Below, one piece after another: positions 1-5,592 of a stretch of DNA of 5,874 nucleotides. The notes beneath the pieces are model-generated. The model was not told the origin of the DNA. It searched no databases and saw nothing but the letters and a program-made list of their open reading frames with translations. The DNA lies in assembly GCA_030835005.1 (NCBI GenBank), contig JAUQWT010000350.1, positions 1 through 5,874 of the forward strand, in the 5' to 3' direction. The DNA comes from Ignavibacteria bacterium. Its GTDB lineage: Bacteria > Bacteroidota > Ignavibacteria > Tepidaquicellales > OLB5. The translations under genes and the position numbers were made by a program. Numbering within the stretch: the first letter of the stretch is position 1; each line of letters starts with the position of its first letter.

Positions 1-150
1 CGAGTCAGGGGAGAGGAATACTTTAGGCTTGCCATCGTCTTCAACTACCTGGGTCAAGTCAAGATTCGCACCCTTTATGGCTATTACGCACACCACAAAG
101 ATGTACAGAGCCTGGTATATTATGAATTTTACGTCTTTCTGCTTACGCAT
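1..150 (-). CDS. N-terminal part of a single-span membrane protein, possible GldM/MotB/ExbD-like partner
   Basis: Only the first 50 codons are inside the window; the gene continues past the left edge. The start is the ATG at 150, supported by an AGGAGA Shine-Dalgarno sequence 9 nt upstream. The peptide begins with a short basic stretch (R2, K3, K5, K8), then one hydrophobic span at about residues 9-25 (FIIYQALYIFVV is its core), then a polar, acidic segment (D31, E37, D38, D39). This is a signal-anchor pattern with a short cytoplasmic N-terminus and a large part outside the cytoplasm. It starts only 25 nt after the stop of the 410-residue membrane protein, so the two are almost certainly cotranscribed. 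A short N-in tail plus one span, placed directly after a polytopic coiled-coil protein, is the layout of GldM, MotB and ExbD. There is no Asp inside the span as in MotB/ExbD; K8 at its edge would be the analogue of the GldM arginine. The family call is inference; the existence of the gene is firm. Confidence 0.8.
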   Translation of the reverse strand, partial: MRKQKDVKFIIYQALYIFVVCVIAIKGANLDLTQVVEDDGKPKVFLSPDS

Positions 151-159
151 TTTCTATAG

Positions 160-165
160 TCTCCT
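160..165 (-). promoter_or_regulatory. Shine-Dalgarno site of the left-edge gene
   Basis: AGGAGA on the minus strand ends 9 nt before the ATG at 150. It fixes the start of the partial gene and lies in the 25-nt gap after the upstream stop codon, which fits a two-gene operon. Confidence 0.75.
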
Positions 166-175
166 GATCCGCCAA

Positions 176-1408
176 TTATTGATTTCTCTTCCCTGCAAGG
201 TATGCAAGGTTATCAAGTCCTTTGATAGTCTGAACATCTTTAAACGAGTTCACCGTTTCTGTAAGCATATGCGAAGTTATCTGGAGCTCTTTTAACAACG
301 CTTCGTCCGGATATTTCAAATTATCCATCTCTTTAAGCAGGTTGCGCATTGCTTCAAGGTTCTTCTTCATAACTTCACTGTATTCTGCAGTCTGTGAAGC
401 TGCTGCAAGCGCAGTAGTCAGAGACTGACTTGTATTCTGTAATTCTCTGAGCAGTTCAGAATCATGAACATTTGTCTTGCTCATTTCTGATATTGCATTC
501 TTCATGATAACAACGTTCTTTGAAATTTGCTCGCCGAATTCAGAAGCTTTTTTGAGTGAATTCATTAGCTCTGCTGCTTCTTCTTTTGAGAACTTCTCAT
601 AACCTGTTGCTGCTACTCCGCCGGTTCTGTTGAAGCCGTCATGAAGCTGCTGCAATATTGCTCTTTGGTGAATATCTTCTCTTTCTGTGAAATACTCTTT
701 TTCAAGATCATTGAGCTCTTCACGAAGTTCTGCAAATTTCAAGCCCTGTGCATCAAAGACAGTCTCAAACAACTTAGCTACAGCAAGTATTACTATTGAT
801 TTAATTTCAAACGGAACGGAGAATCCCAAGAATACAACAGGACCTTCTTTTATAGAGATAAGAAGTATAGCTGCTCCAAGCAGCGGAAGAGCTGTACCAA
901 TACCGTCAACAATTGTTGCATAACGGTTTGTAATTCTCTCAATAATTTCCTGAGAACATCCTTTTGTGGATACTTCTTTCATCAGCTTCCTGTAAGAAAG
1001 TTCTGCAAGAAGAATGAACAAAGCATACACTATAAACGGCATCCACCATAATGATATTGGCTCAACACCTTTATTCAAAACAACGCCGCCCGGGAAGATT
1101 GCATTTGCGAGGGTTTGCGCTATTTTACCTAAAAATGGTACATTCGCAACATCAATAAATACTGAAACAAGTAATGCAATTAGTGATGGTATTGCAGGTG
1201 AAAATCTTCCTACTACTCCTTCAGCCTGGATTTTTGATATACCCCGGTTAATTACATATTGTTTTAATTCATGGTACTCGGTTGACTGTTTAAGCAGCTC
1301 CTGGACTCTTTTATCAAGATTATCCTTCTTAAAGTTGCTTCCGAATAACTGCGATGAAGAACCGCTACTTGGCGCCGTTTTTACATTAGCAGATGAAGTT
1401 TGATCCAT
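176..1408 (-). CDS. Polytopic membrane protein with cytoplasmic coiled-coil tail, possible GldL/MotA-like motor component
   Basis: This 410-residue protein starts at an ATG with a GGAG site 9 nt upstream. Residues 1-25 are Ser/Ala-rich and probably disordered. Four hydrophobic segments follow at about 73-95, 118-137, 166-187 and 190-215. Possible charged residues in or beside them are D86, E136, D168, E201 and K203. The loop between segments 2 and 3 is charged. From about residue 222 to the end the protein is hydrophilic, helical and heptad-like, with a 52-residue repeat (302-331 matches 354-383 without gaps). The third and fourth segments, with TALPLLGAAI in the third, recall the channel-forming helices of MotA/TolQ/ExbB proteins. 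The tail, with units such as KKNLEAMRNLLKEM, recalls the repetitive tail of gliding-motor GldL. The next gene encodes a single-span protein, as expected for a stator or motor pair. I do not recognise the family with certainty; other possibilities are a scaffold or secretion-associated membrane protein. That it is a real gene is very likely. Confidence 0.85.
   Translation of the reverse strand: MDQTSSANVKTAPSSGSSSQLFGSNFKKDNLDKRVQELLKQSTEYHELKQYVINRGISKIQAEGVVGRFSPAIPSLIALLVSVFIDVANVPFLGKIAQTLANAIFPGGVVLNKGVEPISLWWMPFIVYALFILLAELSYRKLMKEVSTKGCSQEIIERITNRYATIVDGIGTALPLLGAAILLISIKEGPVVFLGFSVPFEIKSIVILAVAKLFETVFDAQGLKFAELREELNDLEKEYFTEREDIHQRAILQQLHDGFNRTGGVAATGYEKFSKEEAAELMNSLKKASEFGEQISKNVVIMKNAISEMSKTNVHDSELLRELQNTSQSLTTALAAASQTAEYSEVMKKNLEAMRNLLKEMDNLKYPDEALLKELQITSHMLTETVNSFKDVQTIKGLDNLAYLAGKRNQ
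260..505 (-). repeat. 52-residue internal repeat in the coiled-coil tail
   Basis: Residues 302-331 and 354-383 of the 410-residue protein align without gaps at an offset of exactly 52 residues, with 14 of 30 identical by my count. Shared positions include M, N, E and M in the first helix (302, 304, 308, 309 against 354, 356, 360, 361) and then D, LL, EL-Q, TS and LT. The copies have diverged at the DNA level, so this is an old protein-level duplication and not a recent one. Confidence 0.7.
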
Positions 1409-1417
1409 TGTTGTAGA

Positions 1418-1421
1418 CTCC
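1418..1421 (-). promoter_or_regulatory. Shine-Dalgarno site of the 410-residue protein gene
   Basis: GGAG on the minus strand lies 9 nt before the ATG at 1408 and decides this start. The nuo genes in the same window have no such site. Confidence 0.65.
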
Positions 1422-1556
1422 GTTTATTTAAATTATTTACGAAAGAAAAATTATTGTAAAAACAATTAATGTTAATCAGGTAACTATTAAAAATTTCAAC
1501 TTAATCGCAATATTTAGCAATTAGTTTGAAAATACAATACCAGAAATACGTTAGAA

Positions 1557-1583
1557 AATTTGGCGGGTTGAGTTTTGGCCAAA
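1557..1583 (-). terminator. Weak candidate terminator hairpin after nuoF
   Basis: Read on the minus strand, TTTGGC (1583-1578) and GCCAAA (1564-1559) can pair across a 13-nt loop, and the second arm runs into TTTTC. It lies 15 nt after the nuoF stop. The stem is only 6 bp and the loop is long, so this is a weak candidate. The rest of the 190-bp gap (1409-1598) is AT-rich, and I see no convincing promoter in it. Confidence 0.25.
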
Positions 1584-1598
1584 AAACAACAAATTTAT

Positions 1599-2903
1599 CT
1601 ACTCTTGATAGGTTACTCTTAAAGAGTGAACCTTATTCGTTATAGGGATGTTTATCGATTCACTAACCTTTTTCTCAAAATCCGGCAGAAACTTCTTAAT
1701 TGCCCATTTGACGGGCCATGCGGCAGCATCGCCGAACGCACATATTGTGTTACCTTCTATATTATTAGCCACGTCAGTAAGCAATAAAATATCTTCAGGT
1801 CTGCCCTTTCCGTTATCAATTCTATCAAGAATTCTAAGCATCCAGCCGCAGCCTTCACGGCAGGGTGTGCACTGTCCGCATGATTCATGATAATAGAACT
1901 TTGTAATCCTCTTTATTATCTTTACAACATCTGTATCTTCGTTCATGACCACAATTCCGGCAGTGCCGATGTAAGAATTAACTGATTTCAAATTCTCGTT
2001 ATCCATTTTCAAGCCTTCAATTTCATCACCTCTTAACGGGGGCATTGATGAGCCTCCGGGAATGATCATCTTGATGGCTTTATTATCGGTAACTCCGCCT
2101 CCGTACTTATATATAAGATCGGTCAACAATGTACCTGAAGGCAATTCATAAATACCCGGTTTGTTGATATGACCGCTGAGGCCATACAGTAACGAGCCGG
2201 CATGTTTTGGCTCGCCTATTTTACTGAACCACTCGCCGCCACGCTCAATGATAGGTGGGATATTTGCAAGTGTTTCAATATTGTTGATAGTGGTTGGGCA
2301 TCCCCATAAACCATAGTTTGCAGGGAAGGGCGGTTTGAATCTCGGCATACCGCGCTTTCCTTCGATAGAATTCAAGAGTGCAGTTTCTTCGCCGCAAATA
2401 TAAGCGCCTGCTCCGCGGTGTATGTAAACATCAATTGAGTATTTTGAGCCTGCAATGTTCTTGCCGATAAATCCCTTCTTGTACGCATCATCAATAGCAA
2501 CCTGTAACAGCTCGATCCACCTGTAGTACTCTCCGCGAATATAAACATACGCAGTTTTGATGCCCATAGCCCAGCACGCAATTAATGTGCCTTCAATAAA
2601 CTGGTGCGGATTATTCTCGAATATCTCTCTATCTTTAAAGCTTGCCGGTTCAGATTCGTCGCCGTTTGCGCAAAGATATTTAGGCTTGTCTGATTTTTGC
2701 GGCATGAAGGACCATTTGAGTCCGGTTGGGAAACACGCCCCGCCGCGGCCTCTCAAGCCTGATTTCTTAACCACATCAATAACTTCCTCCGGTTTCATAC
2801 TGAGCGCCTTTTTCAAAGCGCTGTAGCCGCCGTTTTTTATGTAAACGTCAATATTATTCAGGTCGGGAATGTTCTTTAGTATTATCGGCTGGAAGTCACT
2901 CAT
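1599..2903 (-). CDS. nuoF: NADH-quinone oxidoreductase subunit F (NADH- and FMN-binding)
   Basis: NuoF is the entry point of complex I. It oxidises NADH with FMN and passes electrons to its [4Fe-4S] cluster N3. It sits at the cytoplasmic tip of the peripheral arm, next to NuoE. The 434-residue length is normal for a stand-alone NuoF. Visible signatures are the FMN loop GLRGRGGACFPTG (49-61), the nucleotide-site segment GDESEP (81-86) followed by FKDRE, the glycine-rich GAGAYICGEETALL (164-177), and the cluster ligands in ESCGQCTPCREGC (C342, C345, C348) plus C388 in NTICAFGD. Position 57 in the FMN loop is Cys (codon TGT), where Gly is usual. There is no extra ferredoxin-like or thioredoxin-like domain, and nuoC/nuoD are nearby, which argues against a HoxF- or HydB-type hydrogenase subunit. 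The ATG at 2903 starts 18 nt after the nuoE stop and has no clear Shine-Dalgarno site. nuoG does not follow it. Confidence 0.97.
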   Translation of the reverse strand: MSDFQPIILKNIPDLNNIDVYIKNGGYSALKKALSMKPEEVIDVVKKSGLRGRGGACFPTGLKWSFMPQKSDKPKYLCANGDESEPASFKDREIFENNPHQFIEGTLIACWAMGIKTAYVYIRGEYYRWIELLQVAIDDAYKKGFIGKNIAGSKYSIDVYIHRGAGAYICGEETALLNSIEGKRGMPRFKPPFPANYGLWGCPTTINNIETLANIPPIIERGGEWFSKIGEPKHAGSLLYGLSGHINKPGIYELPSGTLLTDLIYKYGGGVTDNKAIKMIIPGGSSMPPLRGDEIEGLKMDNENLKSVNSYIGTAGIVVMNEDTDVVKIIKRITKFYYHESCGQCTPCREGCGWMLRILDRIDNGKGRPEDILLLTDVANNIEGNTICAFGDAAAWPVKWAIKKFLPDFEKKVSESINIPITNKVHSLRVTYQE

Positions 2904-2921
2904 TTTTGTATGCGATTGTAA

Positions 2922-3401
2922 TTAGCTTTTAGAAAGTTTATCAAGCAGGCTGTCGATTTTATCTTTGGAAAGGTTCTCTTCGTAATAATTATTTACCTGC
3001 ATCATCGGAGCAGTGCCGCAGCTGCCAAGGCACTCAGCTTCTATTAAGGTAAATTTCCCGTCAGGAGTAGTTTCGCCAATTCCTATATTCAGCTTTTCGG
3101 AAATATAATCAACAACATCATATCCGCCGCAAAGCATGCATGAAACATTTGTGCAAACCTGCAGATGATACTTCCCAACAGGTTTTTTATTGTACATTGT
3201 GTAAAACTCGGCAACACCAAGAACGTGTTCAAATGGTATGTTCAGCAGGCCTCCCACATACTTCATTACGTCGGTTGAAAGCCAGCCAAACTGTTCCTGT
3301 GCCAGCCAAAGAGCCGGCATAACTGCTGCGTCCGTTGTGGGATAGTGAGATTTAGCTTCTTCAAGCTTTTTAAGGTTCTCTTCAGTAAATTTAATTTCCA
3401 T
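2922..3401 (-). CDS. nuoE: NADH-quinone oxidoreductase subunit E ([2Fe-2S] protein)
   Basis: This 159-residue protein is the thioredoxin-like subunit that carries cluster N1a and pairs with NuoF in the NADH dehydrogenase tip of complex I. The N-terminal helical part contains the usual ALWLAQEQFGWLS segment (30-42), followed by GVAEFYTMY (62-70). The four cluster ligands fit the family pattern: C83 and C88 in CTNVSC, then C124 and C128 in ECLGSC. An additional cysteine, C91, lies three residues after C88. Length and motif spacing are typical. The ATG at 3401 is preceded by a hairpin-rich repeat region (3403-3432) and not by a clear Shine-Dalgarno site. The purine-rich GGGA, 13 nt upstream, is itself part of a hairpin arm. 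nuoF follows after 18 nt; nuoD precedes across a 255-bp repeat-filled gap. Confidence 0.96.
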   Translation of the reverse strand: MEIKFTEENLKKLEEAKSHYPTTDAAVMPALWLAQEQFGWLSTDVMKYVGGLLNIPFEHVLGVAEFYTMYNKKPVGKYHLQVCTNVSCMLCGGYDVVDYISEKLNIGIGETTPDGKFTLIEAECLGSCGTAPMMQVNNYYEENLSKDKIDSLLDKLSKS

Positions 3402-3402
3402 A

Positions 3403-3432
3403 GGAATTTGTCATTCCCGCGCAAACGGGAAT
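3403..3432 (-). repeat. Overlapping inverted repeats just upstream of nuoE
   Basis: ATTCCCG (3413-3419) and CGGGAAT (3426-3432) form a perfect 7-bp inverted repeat with a 6-nt loop. It also fits the pattern ATTCCC-N8-GGGAAT known from the neisserial dRS3 repeat, though that resemblance need not mean common origin. A third arm, GGAAT at 3403-3407, can pair instead with ATTCC at 3413-3417 across 5 nt. In the nuoE mRNA the middle arm could therefore pair with either side, one nucleotide upstream of the start codon in the second case. The structure is seen directly; any regulatory role is inference. Confidence 0.6.
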
Positions 3433-3483
3433 CTATACTTTAAAATCTCTTGCAGAATGATAAACTAAAATTCATTTTATAAA

Positions 3484-3516
3484 ATCAGAGTGATCAAATT
3501 AATCCGTGATCTATTT
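3484..3516. repeat. Degenerate 9-nt periodic repeat, block A
   Basis: ATC recurs at 3484, 3493 and 3502 (exact 9-nt spacing) and again at 3509, ending in GTGATCTATTTA. The same pattern of 9-nt steps, a final 7-nt step and a CTATTTA ending is seen in block B at the end of nuoD, so the two look like diverged direct copies. Confidence 0.45.
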
Positions 3517-3532
3517 AATAACCTCACGACGA

Positions 3533-3555
3533 CCCTCTCCTGAAAAGGAGAAGGG
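3533..3555. repeat. CCCTCTCCT / AGGAGAAGGG hairpin repeat
   Basis: CCC (3533-3535) and TCTCCT (3536-3541) pair with AGGAGA (3546-3551) and GGG (3553-3555), with a GAAA loop and one bulged A at 3552. This gives a 9-bp GC-rich stem in an AT-rich gap between nuoD and nuoE. No T-run follows on either strand, so it is not a standard intrinsic terminator. It looks like a copy of a dispersed intergenic palindrome. Confidence 0.55.
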
Positions 3556-3606
3556 GAGCTGCGGAAAATTTCCAGTTCTAAAAAAAGTCAAAAAATCCTT
3601 AAATCT

Positions 3607-3659
3607 AATCTGCGAAATCTGTGCAATCAGTATAATCTGTGATCCTGATCTGTAATCTA
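3607..3659. repeat. 9-nt tandem repeat (AATCTGTGN type), block B, running into the nuoD stop
   Basis: AATC recurs at 3607, 3616, 3625 and 3634 with exact 9-nt spacing, giving the units AATCTGCGA, AATCTGTGC, AATCAGTAT and AATCTGTGA. Further ATC copies follow at 3642 and 3648, and AATCT at 3654. The array ends at the nuoD TAG stop (3657-3659). Read on the minus strand it is a CACAGATT-type repeat placed right after the coding sequence. Confidence 0.6.
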
Positions 3660-4994
3660 TTTATCAGCTTCACCCATAACCGGATCAAGGCTGCCGATTA
3701 TTGCAACAATATCCGAAATCATCGCCTTATTTAACATAGTTGGCAGTGCGCCCAGATTCACAAATGAAGGAGAGCGTATCTTCAGCCTGAACGGGTAACC
3801 TTTACCATCACTGATTATATAGAACCCGAGTTCGCCTTTGGCTGCTTCAATTGCCTGGTAAGCTTCTGCGCCCTTTTCAGGAGCATTGCCGAAATTCACG
3901 ATCATGAAATCATGAATAAGCTCTTCCATCTTTGAATAAACTTCGCCCTTATCCGGGAGTACCTGTTTCGCATCAGGGGAGTTTACCGGACCCTTAGGAA
4001 GTTTTTCAAGGCACTGCCTTACAAGCCTAACGCTTTCATAAACTTCTTTTATCCTCACGTAATATCTGGCAAGCACGTCGCTTTCTTTGTACGTAGGAAC
4101 TTCGAAATCAAGCTCTTTATATACTAGATAAGGTTCGTCTTTCCTGAGGTCTCTTTCAACTCCTGCAGCGCGGAGGTTGGGACCTGTTACCCCCAAAGAT
4201 ATTGCATCTTCTTTAGATATATAACCAACTCCCTCACAGCGGTTTATAAATATCTTATTGCGCTCTATCAGATTGCGGCAATCTTCAAATTTCGGTATAA
4301 ATTGATTCAAGAAAGCATTGAGCCTTGCAATAACTTCGTCGCTCATATCCAAAGCAAGTCCGCCAATTCTTGTATAGCTTGTGGTGAACCTGACGCCTGT
4401 CAGAATGTCCAGTATATCAAGTATCTTTTCTCTTTCTGTAAATCCCCAAAGGAACACAGTCAAAGCGCCAACATCCATCGCCATGGAGCCCATCCAAACC
4501 AAATGCGAGGCAATACGTGCGGTTTCACAGCAGATTGTCCGGATATACTGTGCACGCGGAGTAGCTTCTATTTTCAATATTTTTTCTACAGCAAGAATGT
4601 AACCAACATTATTTGCAAGAGGAGAAAGGTAATCAAGTCTATCTGTATGCGGAATGAATTCATGATAAGTCATGTTCTCGGCAAGCTTTTCATAGCCGCG
4701 GTGAAGATAACCAAGTACGGGTACTGTATTAACTACTGATTCACCATCAAGACTGACGACAAGCTGCAATACCCCGTGAGTTGCGGGGTGCTGCGGACCC
4801 ATGTTGAGGACAAGCTGGTTATCAAGCGCGCCTTCAAAGTGCGCCCTTACATCGTCTGATTCCAGCGCGCGCAGGATCTTGTTCTGATTATCCAGTATAT
4901 CTTCAGCGCGGTCATGCTTTGAGTGCAGGCCGCTGTTTACTGTTACTTCAGTTTTTACTTCTTCTTTAATTTCGTGCAGTATATCTTCTGCCAT
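3657..4994 (-). CDS. nuoD: NADH-quinone oxidoreductase subunit D (quinone-site subunit)
   Basis: NuoD is the 49-kDa-type subunit of complex I, derived from the large subunit of [NiFe] hydrogenases. With NuoB it forms the quinone-reduction site near the membrane. The 445-residue protein contains MGPQHPATHGVL (65-76), LGYLHRGYEKL (94-104), HTDRLDYLSP (116-125), MDVGALT (173-179), TGPNLRAAG (270-278), GELGFYIISDG (387-397), RSPSFVNL (407-414) and the C-terminal SLDPVMGEADK. H73 and Y122 correspond by motif and spacing to the quinone-binding His and Tyr of Thermus Nqo4, and D174 to its conserved Asp. The N-terminus before the conserved core is about 58 residues, charged and low in conservation, with AEDIL at both 2-6 and 30-34. 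No ATG lies between the first codon and M65, so the long N-terminus is kept. It starts 26 nt after nuoC, with no Shine-Dalgarno site. It is not fused to nuoC. Confidence 0.97.
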   Translation of the reverse strand: MAEDILHEIKEEVKTEVTVNSGLHSKHDRAEDILDNQNKILRALESDDVRAHFEGALDNQLVLNMGPQHPATHGVLQLVVSLDGESVVNTVPVLGYLHRGYEKLAENMTYHEFIPHTDRLDYLSPLANNVGYILAVEKILKIEATPRAQYIRTICCETARIASHLVWMGSMAMDVGALTVFLWGFTEREKILDILDILTGVRFTTSYTRIGGLALDMSDEVIARLNAFLNQFIPKFEDCRNLIERNKIFINRCEGVGYISKEDAISLGVTGPNLRAAGVERDLRKDEPYLVYKELDFEVPTYKESDVLARYYVRIKEVYESVRLVRQCLEKLPKGPVNSPDAKQVLPDKGEVYSKMEELIHDFMIVNFGNAPEKGAEAYQAIEAAKGELGFYIISDGKGYPFRLKIRSPSFVNLGALPTMLNKAMISDIVAIIGSLDPVMGEADK

Positions 4995-5020
4995 TATTTA
5001 TTATTCGGTATGGTGCAATT

Positions 5021-5506
5021 TTATTTCTTTGGTAACTGAACCGCTCCGGGCAGGCCCATCAGCGGGTAATCCTTGCGAAGCGGATGGTATTCATACTCTT
5101 CCATCATGTACATTCTCCGCAGATCAGGATGCCCAACAAAATATATCCCCATCATATCATAAGCTTCACGCTCAGACCAGTTTGCTGATTGCCACACAGG
5201 GAACAAACTATCAACTTCAGGCTTTTTGGAATCGAGCTTAACTTTTAAAAACATGCGGCATACATGAGTAAGAGAGTACAGATTATATATGCATTCATAG
5301 CGCTGTAGTTTTGTGAAGCGGTCAACGCTTACCAGATCTTTGAGCTGTTCAAATTTGAATTCATCCCTGAGTATTTGTGCAGCTTCAAGAAGGCGATCCT
5401 TTGGAAGCTCAAGCATAGGGAAATTATTTATCTCCGAAAAAACGAATCCGGTGAATCCGTTTGCCCCGGAGAATTTTTCTTTAACCTGCTGTATGATTTC
5501 AGACAT
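5021..5506 (-). CDS. nuoC: NADH-quinone oxidoreductase subunit C
   Basis: NuoC is the 30-kDa-type subunit of the complex I peripheral arm, without cofactors, that holds NuoD in the connecting module. I chose the ATG at 5506, giving 161 residues; a TTG at 5518 would add four residues, but nothing supports it. The family signature is near the C-terminus: SEREAYDMMGIYFVGHPDLRR spans 111-131 (E112, E114, D117, G120, H126, P127, R130 and R131 are the key residues), followed by HPLRKDYPL (141-149). The length is typical of a separate NuoC, unlike the NuoCD fusion of enterobacteria. It is the first gene of this nuo group: no nuoB lies upstream, and the next gene upstream points the other way. There is no Shine-Dalgarno sequence before the start. 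Confidence 0.96.
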   Translation of the reverse strand: MSEIIQQVKEKFSGANGFTGFVFSEINNFPMLELPKDRLLEAAQILRDEFKFEQLKDLVSVDRFTKLQRYECIYNLYSLTHVCRMFLKVKLDSKKPEVDSLFPVWQSANWSEREAYDMMGIYFVGHPDLRRMYMMEEYEYHPLRKDYPLMGLPGAVQLPKK

Positions 5507-5515
5507 AATTGATAA

Positions 5516-5547
5516 CAAATTTAGCGAAATATGATGTTATTATCAAT
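5516..5547 (-). promoter_or_regulatory. Candidate Bacteroidota-type promoter of nuoC
   Basis: On the minus strand, ATTG (5547-5544) is followed by 20 nt and then TAAATTTG (5523-5516), which fits the TTTG-N19-TAnnTTTG promoter type of Bacteroidota apart from one base and one spacer position. It would place the transcript start only a few bases before the nuoC ATG, giving an almost leaderless mRNA. TAnnTTTG is common by chance in AT-rich DNA, so confidence is low. Confidence 0.3.
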
Positions 5548-5558
5548 GAAGAATTGAT
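5542..5558. promoter_or_regulatory. Inverted repeat ATCAAT-N5-ATTGAT, possible operator
   Basis: The 6-bp arms at 5542-5547 and 5553-5558 are perfect inverted repeats with a 5-nt spacer, and they overlap the candidate -33 element of nuoC. The position would suit an operator. The half-sites look like FNR-type TTGAT boxes but in the opposite arrangement (the usual is TTGAT-N4-ATCAA), so no regulator can be named. Confidence 0.3.
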
Positions 5559-5573
5559 GATTAGAATTTGACA

Positions 5574-5592
5574 TCACAAAATGTGAACATTT
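5574..5592. promoter_or_regulatory. Two overlapping small palindromes upstream of nuoC
   Basis: TCACA-AAA-TGTGA (5574-5586) and AAATGT-GA-ACATTT (5579-5592) overlap, about 70-85 bp upstream of the nuoC start. They may be a binding site for a dimeric regulator. The order of the TCACA/TGTGA halves is reversed compared with the CRP site, so it is not a standard one. Confidence 0.25.

Noticed and set aside
29..295. 88-codon plus-strand open frame across the boundary of the two left-hand genes
   Set aside because: It runs antisense to both the partial gene and the end of the 410-residue gene, including their Shine-Dalgarno site, and its composition is unlike a real protein.
1014..1403. 129-codon open frame on the plus strand inside the 410-residue protein gene
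   Set aside because: Antisense shadow of a gene that has a good ribosome site and coherent membrane and coiled-coil structure.
1573..1584. Perfect palindrome TTTTGGCCAAAA as a terminator
   Set aside because: It has no loop, so it cannot form a hairpin by itself; only the longer TTTGGC/GCCAAA pairing was kept, at low confidence.
1599..3401. NuoE/NuoF-like subunits of a bidirectional or bifurcating hydrogenase or formate dehydrogenase
   Set aside because: They are stand-alone length, lack extra ferredoxin domains, and lie next to nuoC and nuoD, which points to complex I.
3607..3659. CRISPR or direct-repeat array
   Set aside because: The units are 9 nt with no spacers, far too short for CRISPR repeats, and no cas gene is present.
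4302..4739. 145-codon open frame on the plus strand inside nuoD
   Set aside because: It lies fully antisense to conserved NuoD sequence, its peptide has no recognisable motif, and the frame opening is explained by the opposite coding strand.
5507..5518. TTG at 5518 as the nuoC start
   Set aside because: An ATG four codons later gives the normal NuoC length, there is no ribosome site for either, and the TTG overlaps the candidate -7 promoter element.
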